DNA of 64,000 nt from SKVR01 sp046291875 (GTDB taxonomy: Bacteria; Bacteroidota; Bacteroidia; Bacteroidales; UBA7960), in contig JBKBSF010000007.1 of assembly GCA_046291875.1 (NCBI GenBank), positions 62,001-126,000 of the forward strand, read 5' to 3'. Shown here one piece after another: positions 16,002 through 24,334 of this stretch; within the stretch, counting starts at the first letter, position 1; the number at the start of each line of letters is the position of its first letter. The translations under genes and the position numbers were made by a program. The notes below the pieces were generated by a model, which was not told where the DNA came from, ran no database searches, and saw nothing but the letters and a program-made list of their open reading frames with translations.

Positions 16002-17072
16002 TTAATACCTCAGTACAGCGGCGACCTTCTGAAAGTTGCCCAGGGTACCATCATCCACAAACACTACCTTGCCACCTTTTTCCACAACAATTTCAGCCAG
16101 TTCATCCACTGCATCGGGCATGATCTGGCGAGCATCCCAGCCGCTAATGTCGAGCACAATAGCATTCTGATCGTTAAGAGCTGCAGGCACAAGGTAGTTT
16201 TCTTCCACCACCAGCAGATTTACACGCCCCTCCGAAGCCAGCCGCCATACATCGCAAATACCTGAGCCCAGCTTGCGGGCACTTGCAGCTCTCTGCAACT
16301 CATTGAGGGCAGCATGCCTCTCCTGGCGGTTTTTCTCCCTTACTACTTCCCAGGCCTTCTTACCCAGGTCGTGCACCGAAGTAGCTTCGTAATTGCCCTC
16401 CAGCTGCTGATAAATCAACTCTTTCTGATCAGCAATCTCACGATAAAGGGCCAGGTTTTTCTGAACACCTGCAATCACCAACCGGGCACCCTGGTTGGCA
16501 TATCCGGAAATAAAACTCTTATCTACCCGGTTAAAAAACTCCTTGATCTGCTTCTCTTTCTCCCGAGAGAAATCGGAAGGATTGAGATTGAGCATGTCAA
16601 ATTCACTTTCCATAGGAAAACCGTTTTGCACAATCTCATTGGCATTTTCGCGAAAACACGACAGCAAACGAGCCCGGTGCAAACTAAGGTCCAGCACGAA
16701 ATAGCTTGTGCCGCGATTTACCACTTTGATAAGATCGCGCGTGGCAAAAGTTTTGTCAATGATAACCCGTTCTTTTACACCAAATGGAATATCGATTTGC
16801 AGGGCCATGTCTTTGTTAACGAAAATTGCAAGACCATCGAGGGTTCTGCTTATATCAACTTTTTCGGCCTGTTGTTGTATCTTTTCAATCAGCCCAACCG
16901 ATTGTCGTTTTCCCAGATCTGCCTCAAGGCGATCGGCAGCTTCCCTGACCAGGTTCTTTAACCGAATGGCATTTTTTTGGTTATCCGGGGCGGTACGGTA
17001 GGTAGGTAACAAGATGGATATGCATGGATACTCTTTAACCTCCATCAACCGGTCCAATATGCTTTTGTCCAT
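16002..17072 (-). CDS. Balon/baeRF-type eRF1-related protein, probable ribosome hibernation factor
   Basis: 356 residues from the ATG at 17072; an ATG 24 nt upstream would add MFHQKQIF, and the promoter position and family-like start MDKSILDRL favour the shorter form. The N-terminus has EYPCISILLPTYR followed by IRLKNLV, wording I associate with bacterial eRF1-like (baeRF) proteins. Central GARLVIAGVQKNLALYREIA and C-terminal EGRVNLLVVEENYLVPA match the layout of eRF1/pelota domains 2 and 3. No GGQ motif is visible, so it should not release peptides. The relative Balon of Psychrobacter enters the ribosomal A site in cold or stressed cells. Function here is inferred; convergence with clpB fits a stress role. 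Confidence 0.6.
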   Translation of the reverse strand: MDKSILDRLMEVKEYPCISILLPTYRTAPDNQKNAIRLKNLVREAADRLEADLGKRQSVGLIEKIQQQAEKVDISRTLDGLAIFVNKDMALQIDIPFGVKERVIIDKTFATRDLIKVVNRGTSYFVLDLSLHRARLLSCFRENANEIVQNGFPMESEFDMLNLNPSDFSREKEKQIKEFFNRVDKSFISGYANQGARLVIAGVQKNLALYREIADQKELIYQQLEGNYEATSVHDLGKKAWEVVREKNRQERHAALNELQRAASARKLGSGICDVWRLASEGRVNLLVVEENYLVPAALNDQNAIVLDISGWDARQIMPDAVDELAEIVVEKGGKVVFVDDGTLGNFQKVAAVLRY

Positions 17073-17111
17073 AAATATCTGTTTTTGATGAAACATAAAT
17101 AATCACGACCC

Positions 17112-17140
17112 AATATAAGGATTTGGGGGGTGAAAGTCAA
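17112..17140 (-). promoter_or_regulatory. Promoter of the Balon-like gene
   Basis: On the minus strand TTGACT (17140-17135), a 17-nt spacer and TATATT (17117-17112, continuing GG). It fits both a classical sigma-70 promoter and a one-mismatch Bacteroidota element (TTTG/TATATTGG). The leader to the ATG at 17072 is about 33 nt. Confidence 0.55.
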
Positions 17141-17198
17141 ACATTTTTAAACTTATTAATATCGTTGCCAATGGGTGAAGGCTAATTATCACTCAGAG

Positions 17199-17228
17199 TT
17201 GTGCAATGCATATAAAGTGCTATTTTTG
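17199..17228 (+). promoter_or_regulatory. Consensus Bacteroidota promoter of the permease gene
   Basis: TTG (17199-17201), 19-nt spacer, TATTTTTG (17221-17228): a full match to TTG-N19-TAnnTTTG. The implied leader to the TTG start codon at 17267 is about 32 nt. Confidence 0.7.
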
Positions 17229-17266
17229 CAGGGATCATTTTCGTAACGCCCCAATTTTTTCAACAT

Positions 17267-18481
17267 TTGAACACACCTTTTTACATAGCCCGGCGAATGG
17301 GTTCTGAGAACCCCCGGCTTACAGGTCTGGTAAAAACCATTGCCATTCTCTCCATTTCTCTCGGGCTTGCCGTAATGCTCCTTGCGGTTGCAGTGGTTAC
17401 CGGATTTCAGGATGAGATCCGCAATAAGGTGATTGGTTTCGGCTCTCACATTCAGATCACCAACTTCGATTACAATGTTTCCTTTGAAGCTCGCCCCATA
17501 AGCAAGACCCAGGACTTTTACCCCAATCTGGCCGACATTGAAGGCATCCGGCACATTCAGATCTTTGCCACCAAACCTGGAATCATTAAAACCGACGATG
17601 AAATACATGGTGTAATATTTAAAGGCATTGGCAGCGATTTCAACTGGGATTTTTTCTCCGATAAACTTATCCGTGGCAATATTCTTTCCCTTAGCGATAC
17701 CACACGCACCGACGACATACTGATCTCTCAGTACATTTCCAAACTCCTGCAATTGCAGGTGGGCGATGATATTTTCCTGTACTTCATTCAGCAACCCCCC
17801 AGGGTACGACGACTGAAGGTTGCTGGTGTTTATGAAACCGGCCTGGAAGAACTGGACCGTATCTTTGTAATTGGCGATATTGCACATGTGCAAAGACTAA
17901 ACGACTGGACCTCAGACCAGATCGGCGGTTTTGAGGTGCTGCTGGACAACTACCGGCATATGAACCGGATGCATGAGATCGTGCAGGATCATCTGCCCTA
18001 TACCCTTTATTCAAGAACCATAAGGGATATCTATCCACAGATATTTGACTGGCTTGCCTTGCTTGACATGAATGTGTATGTGATTATTTTCATCATGATC
18101 CTGGTTGCAGGCATCAACATGATTACCACTCTGCTCATCTCAGTGCTGGAAAAAACCAGTCTCATTGGCATCCTCAAAGCCCTGGGAGCCGACAATAAAG
18201 CGATAAGGAAGGTATTTCTCTACCATGCAGGTTTTTTAATAGCGCGTGGGTTGTTGCTGGGCAATACAATCGGATTGGGCCTTGCATGGATTCAGCTCCG
18301 GTTTGGCATAATAAAACTATCGCAGGAGTCTTATTTTGTGGATGTGGTACCTATTCATTTCAACCCATGGTACATTCTGGGTCTGAATGCAGGTACATTC
18401 CTGATTTGCATGCTTATGCTTATCATTCCCAGTTATGTGATCAGCCGGGTTTCACCTGTAAAGGCCATTACTTTCAGATAA
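17267..18481 (+). CDS. LolC/LolE-type ABC transporter permease
   Basis: 404 residues beginning at a TTG codon; the start MNTPFYIARRM matches the family's usual opening. There is one TM helix at about 23-45, a periplasmic MacB-like core domain at 46-270, then three TM helices in the FtsX domain (LDMNVYVIIFIMILVAGIN and after) with the conserved EKTSLIGILKALGA coupling segment. LolCDE complexes lift lipoproteins from the inner membrane to LolA; no LolD ATPase is adjacent, so the partner is encoded elsewhere. Many lipoprotein genes in the window make that role reasonable. Other FtsX-family exporters are possible. Confidence 0.85.
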   Translation: MNTPFYIARRMGSENPRLTGLVKTIAILSISLGLAVMLLAVAVVTGFQDEIRNKVIGFGSHIQITNFDYNVSFEARPISKTQDFYPNLADIEGIRHIQIFATKPGIIKTDDEIHGVIFKGIGSDFNWDFFSDKLIRGNILSLSDTTRTDDILISQYISKLLQLQVGDDIFLYFIQQPPRVRRLKVAGVYETGLEELDRIFVIGDIAHVQRLNDWTSDQIGGFEVLLDNYRHMNRMHEIVQDHLPYTLYSRTIRDIYPQIFDWLALLDMNVYVIIFIMILVAGINMITTLLISVLEKTSLIGILKALGADNKAIRKVFLYHAGFLIARGLLLGNTIGLGLAWIQLRFGIIKLSQESYFVDVVPIHFNPWYILGLNAGTFLICMLMLIIPSYVISRVSPVKAITFR

Positions 18482-18510
18482 AAAAAGGTTGCCTTGTTCG
18501 GGGCAACCTT
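18481..18510. terminator. Terminator between permease and outer-membrane protein genes
   Basis: A 9-bp stem AAGGTTGCC / GGCAACCTT (18485-18493, 18502-18510). The T-run is on the minus-strand side, so it best serves the beta-barrel gene; the permease stop codon lies just inside it. Confidence 0.75.
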
Positions 18511-18535
18511 CAAAATTGTTTCTTCGCGCATCCCA

Positions 18536-19171
18536 TCAAAAGAACAGCAGCCCTATACTGAAAATAAACTGCCTGGGCCGTGTATTGAAGGGGAAGGTGG
18601 TATTTCCAATGGTAATCTCTTCGCTAAGGTTGCTCAGACTACCTTCATACTTAAGGTCGAACAAAAGATTGCCCACATTCAGCCCCAATCCCAGCTGATA
18701 GCCGTAGGTGGCACTGTTGAAGCGCTGGCGAAGGTTTTCATCGCCCTTGTACTTTTCTGCAGACAAGAGATTGCTGGAGTTGTCAAGCACAACAGAGGCA
18801 ACAGGCCCCAACCCAAGACGCAAGGGTCCGGTCTTTAGACCCAACAACACAGGAACATCCAGGCGGGAGAAACGCTGATGGAAAAATGCATCAGGATCAT
18901 CGCCCCCATGCACGTATTTCATCTGCGTACCGGTACTTACAAAAAGTAGTTCAGGTTGAATAAAAGCTCCCAGAAACCTCAGCTGGCTCACCACCCCAAC
19001 ATGAAAACCAGAGTAATTATCCGGAAGAGCAACAATCTGATCATTATTTACAGCATAAGATTTCTCTGGAAGAGAAGTAAAATTGAGCCCTCCGCGCAAA
19101 CCTACAGAAAACTGGGCATTGGCGAAGTTTACAATCAGCAGCAGAGCTGCCATGCTTACAAAACGGTTCAT
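18536..19171 (-). CDS. Outer-membrane beta-barrel protein (PorT-like family)
   Basis: 211 residues from the ATG at 19171, which gives a clean signal peptide MNRFVSMAALLLIVNFANA cut before QFSVG; a 13-codon upstream extension is rejected because it precedes the signal. The mature part opens with FSVGLRGGLNFTSL, alternates hydrophobic strands and Gly/Asn turns, contains RFSRLDVPVLLGLK, and ends in phenylalanine (IGLLFF), all typical of eight-stranded Bacteroidota outer-membrane barrels. Function unknown; related proteins are porin-like or take part in secretion. Confidence 0.85.
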   Translation of the reverse strand: MNRFVSMAALLLIVNFANAQFSVGLRGGLNFTSLPEKSYAVNNDQIVALPDNYSGFHVGVVSQLRFLGAFIQPELLFVSTGTQMKYVHGGDDPDAFFHQRFSRLDVPVLLGLKTGPLRLGLGPVASVVLDNSSNLLSAEKYKGDENLRQRFNSATYGYQLGLGLNVGNLLFDLKYEGSLSNLSEEITIGNTTFPFNTRPRQFIFSIGLLFF

Positions 19172-19192
19172 GTTTATACAGTTTAGTTGGTA

Positions 19193-19229
19193 AAAAAGAA
19201 TCCCCGACAAAGAAAAACTCGCCGGGGAT
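19193..19229 (-). terminator. Terminator after the DUF349 gene
   Basis: Stem ATCCCCG/CGGGGAT (19200-19206, 19223-19229) with a U-rich tail (TTCTTTTTT on the minus strand) just downstream of the stop codon at 19242. Confidence 0.75.
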
Positions 19230-19241
19230 GGTTTTTATTGC

Positions 19242-21350
19242 TTACGATTGAGATTCATGCAGTATCCTGAGCTTCTCTTCAAGCACCTGGATCTCGCTGC
19301 GGGCCTTTTCGATCTTATTTTCAAACTCCTGCTTCAACACATCGGCTTTTTTGGATGAAGCAAAGAAACCAATGTTGTTTTCCCACAGTTTGATATCATT
19401 CTGCAAAGTACTGATCTTATTAAGAATGAAGTTTCTCTCCTTATAAATAATGTTGTCGGCATTGGGGACATTTTTCAGGTTCTCTATCTTATTCCTGAAA
19501 CCCATGGTAGACTTCGCCTTTCTGCTGATATTGAGCTTATCGAACTGCTCATTGATGGTTTTGCGAAATTCATTCTGAATGGCATCTTTCTCCTTGATGG
19601 GCACATGACCAATTTCCATCCATTGCCGTTGAAAGTCTTTAAGGGTATTAAGATTTTCAGTACTATCTGAAGAATAATCGAAGGTTTTAATCTTCTCTAT
19701 AAGATCTTTCTTCTTGCGGAGGTTTTCATCATGTTTTTCGCCGATATTGGAGAAATACTCAGACTTGCGGTTGAAAAACTCATCGCAGGCCGCCCTGAAT
19801 CGTTTCCACACCTTATCTGAGAACTTACGCGGAACAGGACCAATCTTTTTCCATTGCTGTTGCAATGCAATCAACTCGTCGGTAGTACGTTTCCAGTCTT
19901 CACTGTCTTTGAGTGCTTCGGCCTGCAAACAAAGGTTGAGTTTCTGGTTATAGTTATCAGACTGTTCATCTTTGTATTTCTGGAAGAAATTCTTTTTGTT
20001 GCGGAAGAAGTTGTCCAAAGCAGTGCGAAAGCGCACCCAAACCTCATCATTTACCTTTTTGGGCGCAAACCCGATGGATTTCCACACTTTGAAGAGTTCA
20101 TTGATCTGGTCGGTGGCTTCCTGCCATTCCTTGGGCGATTCAGTAACTACCTCAGCAAGTTTTTCTGCTTTTTCGCAAAGAACTATCTTGGCTGCATAGT
20201 TTTTATTCTGCTCTTCGCGCAACCCATCATAATATGACTGTCTGCGCTCATTGAGTGCATCGCTGGCAGCCTTAAACCTGTCCCAAATCTCATCTTTTTT
20301 GTCTTTGGGTACCGGCCCTATTTCCTTCCAGGCTTCATGTAGCTTTTGCAGTTTCTGAAAAGATTTGTTTACAGAAGACTCCAGGAGCAACTCTTCTGCT
20401 TTCTCACACAATTCAGTTTTTATTTCCAGGTTTTTCTTCAGATCAAGATCACGTAGTTCTTTGTTGATCTTTACCTTATCAAAAAATTTCTCTACCAGGA
20501 AGTGATAGTTGTTCCACAGAGTATTGTTGGCCGATTGAGGCACCGGACCAATCTCTCTCCATTTATCCTGGAGGTCTTTAAAGAGGTCGTAAGTTTTCTT
20601 GAGTTCTTCCTCTGATTCAATAAGCTGCCTCAACTCCTCCAATATGGTTTCTTTGGCAGAGAGGTTGTCTTGTTTTTGTTTTTCAACGGCCTGATCGTAA
20701 ACCGCTTTCTTTTGTTTGTATACCCCAAAGGCCTTATCAAACCGAATTACCAATTCATCAACGATTTCCGGCAGATCTTCTGCATGAGTCTCGTCATCGG
20801 CTTTTTGAAGGTTCTTTTCGAAATCTTCCAGGTTTTCTTCCTTTAGGTAGTTTCGGAATGCAACTTTGATGTATCCAATATGTTTGCGGATGAAGCTGGT
20901 ATCCTCGTGTTGTACCAGAGCTTCCACTGCTTCTACCAGCTCAGCTTTGGAAAGCCTGCTGTACTTTTCACTGAGATCTTCATCTTCCTCTACCTGCATC
21001 TGAGCAGGGGCCTTGGTGTCATCTTTTTTCTCTGCAGGGGTTTCATCAGGCTGCTTTTCAACAACCTCCTCAGTGATATTATCCTGAACAGATTTCTCAC
21101 TCTGAGGTGTATCAGCAACTATGGGTTCTTCTTCAGCCGGTGTTTGTGCTTCAGGCAGATTCTCTTCTGGCTCAGAAGCCGCAGGCTCTTGCCGGGCTGC
21201 AGCTTGCTCTTGATCATTATCAACATCCGGCGTTTCCCCGGCAGAGGGCTGGGTAGTTTCAGACGCATTTTCAGCATTCAGGTTCTCTACCCCTTGTTCC
21301 TTCTTGTTTTCTTCAGATCCGGGGTTAAGCAGCTCTTTATTTTCCATCAA
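19242..21350 (-). CDS. DUF349 repeat protein
   Basis: 702 residues. The first about 130 are acidic low-complexity (Glu/Pro/Thr-rich), probably disordered. Then come at least five DUF349 units with the core W-x-x-I-G-x-V/A-P: WREIGPVPQS, WKEIGPVPKD, WKSIGFAPKK, WKKIGPVPRK and WMEIGHVPIK, each followed by a helix with paired aromatics (RFRAACDEFF). A charged coiled coil closes the protein. DUF349 proteins are widespread in Bacteroidota and Actinobacteria; their role is not established. No signal peptide, so cytoplasmic. The start could be either of two adjacent ATGs. Confidence 0.92.
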   Translation of the reverse strand: MMENKELLNPGSEENKKEQGVENLNAENASETTQPSAGETPDVDNDQEQAAARQEPAASEPEENLPEAQTPAEEEPIVADTPQSEKSVQDNITEEVVEKQPDETPAEKKDDTKAPAQMQVEEDEDLSEKYSRLSKAELVEAVEALVQHEDTSFIRKHIGYIKVAFRNYLKEENLEDFEKNLQKADDETHAEDLPEIVDELVIRFDKAFGVYKQKKAVYDQAVEKQKQDNLSAKETILEELRQLIESEEELKKTYDLFKDLQDKWREIGPVPQSANNTLWNNYHFLVEKFFDKVKINKELRDLDLKKNLEIKTELCEKAEELLLESSVNKSFQKLQKLHEAWKEIGPVPKDKKDEIWDRFKAASDALNERRQSYYDGLREEQNKNYAAKIVLCEKAEKLAEVVTESPKEWQEATDQINELFKVWKSIGFAPKKVNDEVWVRFRTALDNFFRNKKNFFQKYKDEQSDNYNQKLNLCLQAEALKDSEDWKRTTDELIALQQQWKKIGPVPRKFSDKVWKRFRAACDEFFNRKSEYFSNIGEKHDENLRKKKDLIEKIKTFDYSSDSTENLNTLKDFQRQWMEIGHVPIKEKDAIQNEFRKTINEQFDKLNISRKAKSTMGFRNKIENLKNVPNADNIIYKERNFILNKISTLQNDIKLWENNIGFFASSKKADVLKQEFENKIEKARSEIQVLEEKLRILHESQS

Positions 21351-21395
21351 ACAAATTATTATAAAATGACTAACTAAAGTTAAGGAAGCATACCT

Positions 21396-21409
21396 GATAC
21401 AATTGTATC
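21396..21409. promoter_or_regulatory. Perfect 14-bp palindrome upstream of the DUF349 gene
   Basis: GATACAATTGTATC, 46-59 nt upstream of the start codon at 21350. Position and perfect symmetry suggest a dimeric repressor site; no regulator is known. Confidence 0.4.
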
Positions 21410-21486
21410 GAAAAAAAGTTTACGATCAGTTTCTTTGCATGGCACATTTTAGCTCACTACAAAGGGGTACAAAAATACAAATAATT

Positions 21487-21530
21487 ACAACAAAGCATGC
21501 GGTGATTCAAGGAATTGCATCACCGCATGC
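21487..21530 (-). terminator. Terminator after the trans-sulfuration gene
   Basis: A 12-bp perfect stem (GCATGCGGTGAT at 21495-21506 with its complement at 21519-21530) followed on the minus strand by TTTGTTGT. There is also a T6 run on the plus side. Confidence 0.8.
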
Positions 21531-21563
21531 AGTTTTTTAACAAGCTAGCTACCAGTAAAGGAA

Positions 21564-22745
21564 TCAGATTCTGGCCAGCCCTTGCTCCAGGTCGGCAATA
21601 ATATCTTCTACATTCTCAATTCCGACAGAAAAACGCACAAGACCATCGGTTATGCCTGAGCTTTCGCGGGCCTGTTTGTCCATTTTTGAGTGGGTCATGG
21701 AGGCAGGATGTTGTATGAGTGTTTCCACGCCCCCCAATGAAACGGCCAATAGTGCAAGTTTTACAGAATTCATCAGGATCTTTCCGGCTTCAATACCACC
21801 CTTTAGTTCGAAACTGATCATAGCACCCGGGCCTTGCATCTGTTTCCGGCCCAATTCGTATTGCGGATGCGATTTCAGCCCGGGATATTTAACCCATTCA
21901 ATCTTAGGATGTTTCTCCAGGTATTCGGCCACTTTCATGGCGTTGAGCTGCGAACGCTCCATTCTCACCGAGAGTGTTTTGAGCCCGCGAATAACCATAT
22001 ATGCCTGGTGGGGGTCCATGTTGCATCCCATGGTAACCATCATGGAGCGCAGCGGATCATAGATATGCTTTTCGCGTGCCACAATGATACCACCCACAAT
22101 GTCGGCATGGCCGTTGAGAAATTTGGTTACCGAATGAAATACTACATCAAATCCGAAATCAAGAGGTTTTTGCAGGTAAGGACTACAAAAAGTATTATCT
22201 GCAACAGTAATTAGGTTATGTTCTCTGGCTATCTTAACCACCTCTGCCAGATCGGTCATATCCATAGTAGGGTTTGATGGTGTTTCAATGAATATCATCC
22301 GGGTGTTGGGACGAATGGCTTTGCGGATATTTTCCGGGTTGCAGGTATCCAGGTAGGTGGATTCTACTCCAAATCGCGAATAGTGTTTCTCCATAACTAC
22401 TCTCGAGGGGCCATACACTGCTGCGGTACTGATCATGTGCGACCCTTGCTCCAGAAGAGCCATGTAAATGGTATTCACAGCGCCCATACCTGAGCTGCAT
22501 GCCACACCTCTGTATCCATTTTCCAGTTCTGCCACCAGGTTCTCCAGGGCATCTATAGTAGGATTGTTGATACGTGTGTAAATGTAACCATCATCCTCTC
22601 CTGCAAAACAGGCAGCACCATGATCGGCATCCCTGAATTTAAAGGTTGAAGTTTGATAAATGGGAACTGTTGCACTCCCAAACTGATCTTCGAAAGCTCC
22701 TGCGTGAATGAGCTTTGAGTCAAATCCCAAATGTTTTGTATCCAT
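21564..22745 (-). CDS. PLP-dependent trans-sulfuration enzyme (methionine gamma-lyase / cystathionine lyase type)
   Basis: 393 residues, fold-type I. The PLP lysine is Lys208 (SVTKFLNGHAD), the ring-binding aspartate Asp183 (VADNTFCSP), and the phosphate/substrate tyrosine Tyr111 (AAVYGPSR). NPTIDALE and CSSGMGAV are further family hallmarks. The position equivalent to the catalytic Cys116 of Pseudomonas methionine gamma-lyase is Pro113, so exact activity (methionine lyase, cystathionine gamma-lyase or gamma-synthase) is uncertain. These enzymes move or release sulfur between cysteine, homocysteine and methionine in the cytoplasm. The leader has a possible RNA structure ending close to the start codon. 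Confidence 0.88.
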   Translation of the reverse strand: MDTKHLGFDSKLIHAGAFEDQFGSATVPIYQTSTFKFRDADHGAACFAGEDDGYIYTRINNPTIDALENLVAELENGYRGVACSSGMGAVNTIYMALLEQGSHMISTAAVYGPSRVVMEKHYSRFGVESTYLDTCNPENIRKAIRPNTRMIFIETPSNPTMDMTDLAEVVKIAREHNLITVADNTFCSPYLQKPLDFGFDVVFHSVTKFLNGHADIVGGIIVAREKHIYDPLRSMMVTMGCNMDPHQAYMVIRGLKTLSVRMERSQLNAMKVAEYLEKHPKIEWVKYPGLKSHPQYELGRKQMQGPGAMISFELKGGIEAGKILMNSVKLALLAVSLGGVETLIQHPASMTHSKMDKQARESSGITDGLVRFSVGIENVEDIIADLEQGLARI

Positions 22746-22758
22746 TAAGTTGTAAATA

Positions 22759-22857
22759 GGTTAAAAAAATAAACCGCATTCCTCTCACTCATTTGCCCGG
22801 GTTTTTAGCTCAAGCCAACTTTCGAAGCGGGCAGATAGCCTGTTAAGGAAAATGCGG
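22759..22857 (-). ncRNA. Candidate structured leader / attenuator upstream of the trans-sulfuration gene
   Basis: On the minus strand an outer helix pairs 22857-22846 with 22783-22774 (CCGCATT plus CCT, two-base bulge), enclosing an inner helix TGCCCG/CGGGCA (22833-22828 with 22799-22794) and a 28-nt loop. A U-rich run (TTTATTTTTTT) follows immediately and ends about 14 nt before the ATG at 22745. This layout fits a riboswitch-like attenuator or simply a large terminator for the upstream CoA-binding gene. I could not match it to an S-box, SAH or T-box pattern. Confidence 0.35.
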
Positions 22858-22900
22858 ACAATATACTTTAAGGTTGAGCTTCAGGTAAAACCTTTTATAT

Positions 22901-23263
22901 TTAATAGTCATCGGTATCGAGCATCACCAGTGTGCAATCTTCAATGGTTTTTATCCCGGCATCTTTGGCCATTTTTTCCAGCTTGGGGTTGTATGTACCC
23001 GGATTGAAGATAATACGCTTAGGCTCAAGGTCAATGATATAGTCCAGATAAGGTTCCTGATTTCTTGGATTAAGATACAGTGTTACGGTATGCAAATCAG
23101 GAATATCGATCATCTCCTTGACGATCTTTACAGCCTCTATTTCAGCTTCAACCTTGCCAATGGCAACCACATCATGACCATAAGACAACAGGCGCCTGAC
23201 AGCTTTGTAGGCATAGCGGGTCGGTGTTGGGCTGGCTCCCAAAACCAGTGTTTTCTTTTGCAT
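22901..23263 (-). CDS. CoA-binding domain protein (YccU-like)
   Basis: 120 residues forming one Rossmann-type CoA-binding domain: nucleotide-binding start TLVLGASPTPTRYAYKAVRRL, strand VVAIGK, and the family's late motif RIIFNPGTYNP. Such stand-alone domains resemble the N-terminus of succinyl-CoA synthetase alpha; their physiological role is unclear. Shorter than E. coli YccU by about 15 residues. It lies 155 nt upstream of the trans-sulfuration gene. Confidence 0.88.
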   Translation of the reverse strand: MQKKTLVLGASPTPTRYAYKAVRRLLSYGHDVVAIGKVEAEIEAVKIVKEMIDIPDLHTVTLYLNPRNQEPYLDYIIDLEPKRIIFNPGTYNPKLEKMAKDAGIKTIEDCTLVMLDTDDY

Positions 23264-23357
23264 ACGATACTGAGTTAAAAAAACGTTTCCCTGAACTAAA
23301 AAAGCCTAAATACCGGGGGGTAATGCCTGGCAATTACGCTGCTTCAAAATTAATCTT

Positions 23358-23744
23358 TTATTTGGTGGTAACGATAGAAAATTCAGGCGCTTGGGCAATA
23401 TGCTTTTTCACAGTACAGGCCTCCGCGGCTTTAATAACTGCTTCGCGGTACTTATCAGGAAAATCCTGGGGCAACCTGATTTCAATTTCGATACGATCAA
23501 TCATTTTCCGATCCGGATCACGATGGGTGGATAGCAATACTTTTATTCCTTCTTCCGACAGGTTTCGCTGCTGGCAAAAGGATTTAACATACCATCCGGC
23601 ACATGCTCCTATGCTTATCAGGAAAAAATCAAAGGGTGAGGGGGCTGAATTATCGCCTCCTGCTTTCTCGGGTTGATCGGTCACAATCTCGAACCCTTTG
23701 TAAAGGGCAATCACTTTTTGCTTTTCTCCAAGTAGAATTTCCAT
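23358..23744 (-). CDS. OsmC family protein
   Basis: 128 residues from the ATG at 23744; a start 39 nt upstream would overlap the thioesterase gene and is less likely. The fold's landmarks are the N-terminal strands (KVIALYKGFEIVTDQP), the first cysteine helix (GACAGWYVKSFC) and the second cysteine in EACTVKKH. OsmC/Ohr proteins reduce organic hydroperoxides with a cysteine pair, but many OsmC-like proteins lack known substrates. It lies 13 nt after the thioesterase gene and is probably co-transcribed. Confidence 0.85.
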   Translation of the reverse strand: MEILLGEKQKVIALYKGFEIVTDQPEKAGGDNSAPSPFDFFLISIGACAGWYVKSFCQQRNLSEEGIKVLLSTHRDPDRKMIDRIEIEIRLPQDFPDKYREAVIKAAEACTVKKHIAQAPEFSIVTTK

Positions 23745-23757
23745 AATGATTTGATTT

Positions 23758-24195
23758 TTATTTATTCTGAAATCTTTCCTCATTTATCTTTTTCCATTGC
23801 AACTGCAAAGCATCCACAAACCAGTCTGGTGCAGGGCAAGGCCTGCGCGATCGTGTATCGATAAATGCCAGAACAGTTTCACCTGTAGTGAGAAGCTCTT
23901 GTTTTTCATTGTAAACTTCATAGAAGAAATGCATACGCGAAGTGGGCAGCTCTTTTACAATGGTGCGAATGGTAAGCAACTGATCATAAAATGCTGGCCG
24001 AACATACTTAAGATTCATGGAAGCGATGGGCATCATTATCCCTTTTTGTTCCATTTCCCGGTATGTCATTCCGAGCTGGCGCATGGCTTCTGCACGACCC
24101 ACTTCAAAATACTCCGGGTAATTGCCATAATAAACGTAGCCCATCTGATCTGTTTCTGAATATCTGACCCTAACCTGGGTTTCACTTACGAGCAT
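23758..24195 (-). CDS. Acyl-CoA thioesterase, YbgC/FadM hot-dog family
   Basis: 145 residues from the ATG at 24195 (MLVSETQVRVRYSETDQ); an ATG 39 nt upstream would add an unusual tail. The motif RVRYSETDQMGYVYYGNY contains the catalytic Asp of the 4-hydroxybenzoyl-CoA thioesterase family, followed by EVGRAEAMRQLG. These tetramers hydrolyse acyl-CoA thioesters in the cytoplasm. Short divergence from the OsmC gene suggests a two-gene unit. Confidence 0.9.
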   Translation of the reverse strand: MLVSETQVRVRYSETDQMGYVYYGNYPEYFEVGRAEAMRQLGMTYREMEQKGIMMPIASMNLKYVRPAFYDQLLTIRTIVKELPTSRMHFFYEVYNEKQELLTTGETVLAFIDTRSRRPCPAPDWFVDALQLQWKKINEERFQNK

Positions 24196-24283
24196 AACGA
24201 TGAGTTTTTCTGAAATTAATTTAGTTTCAGGCAAATTAAACGAATTAATCCGACAATATCAATGAGGAGACACTGAAGGCTCA

Positions 24284-24314
24284 GAAAAAAAAGGGCCGGT
24301 AAATCATCCGGCCC
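24284..24314 (-). terminator. Terminator after the DUF1573 gene
   Basis: Stem GGGCCGG/CCGGCCC (24293-24299, 24308-24314) followed by U8 on the minus strand. Confidence 0.88.
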
Positions 24315-24334
24315 AGTCTGTTTGATTATACCTT

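Noticed and set aside
10501..18510. Near-identical GGTTGC hairpins at 10501-10535 and 18485-18510 taken as a dispersed repeat
   Set aside because: They share only the short terminator core; each is explained as an ordinary terminator.
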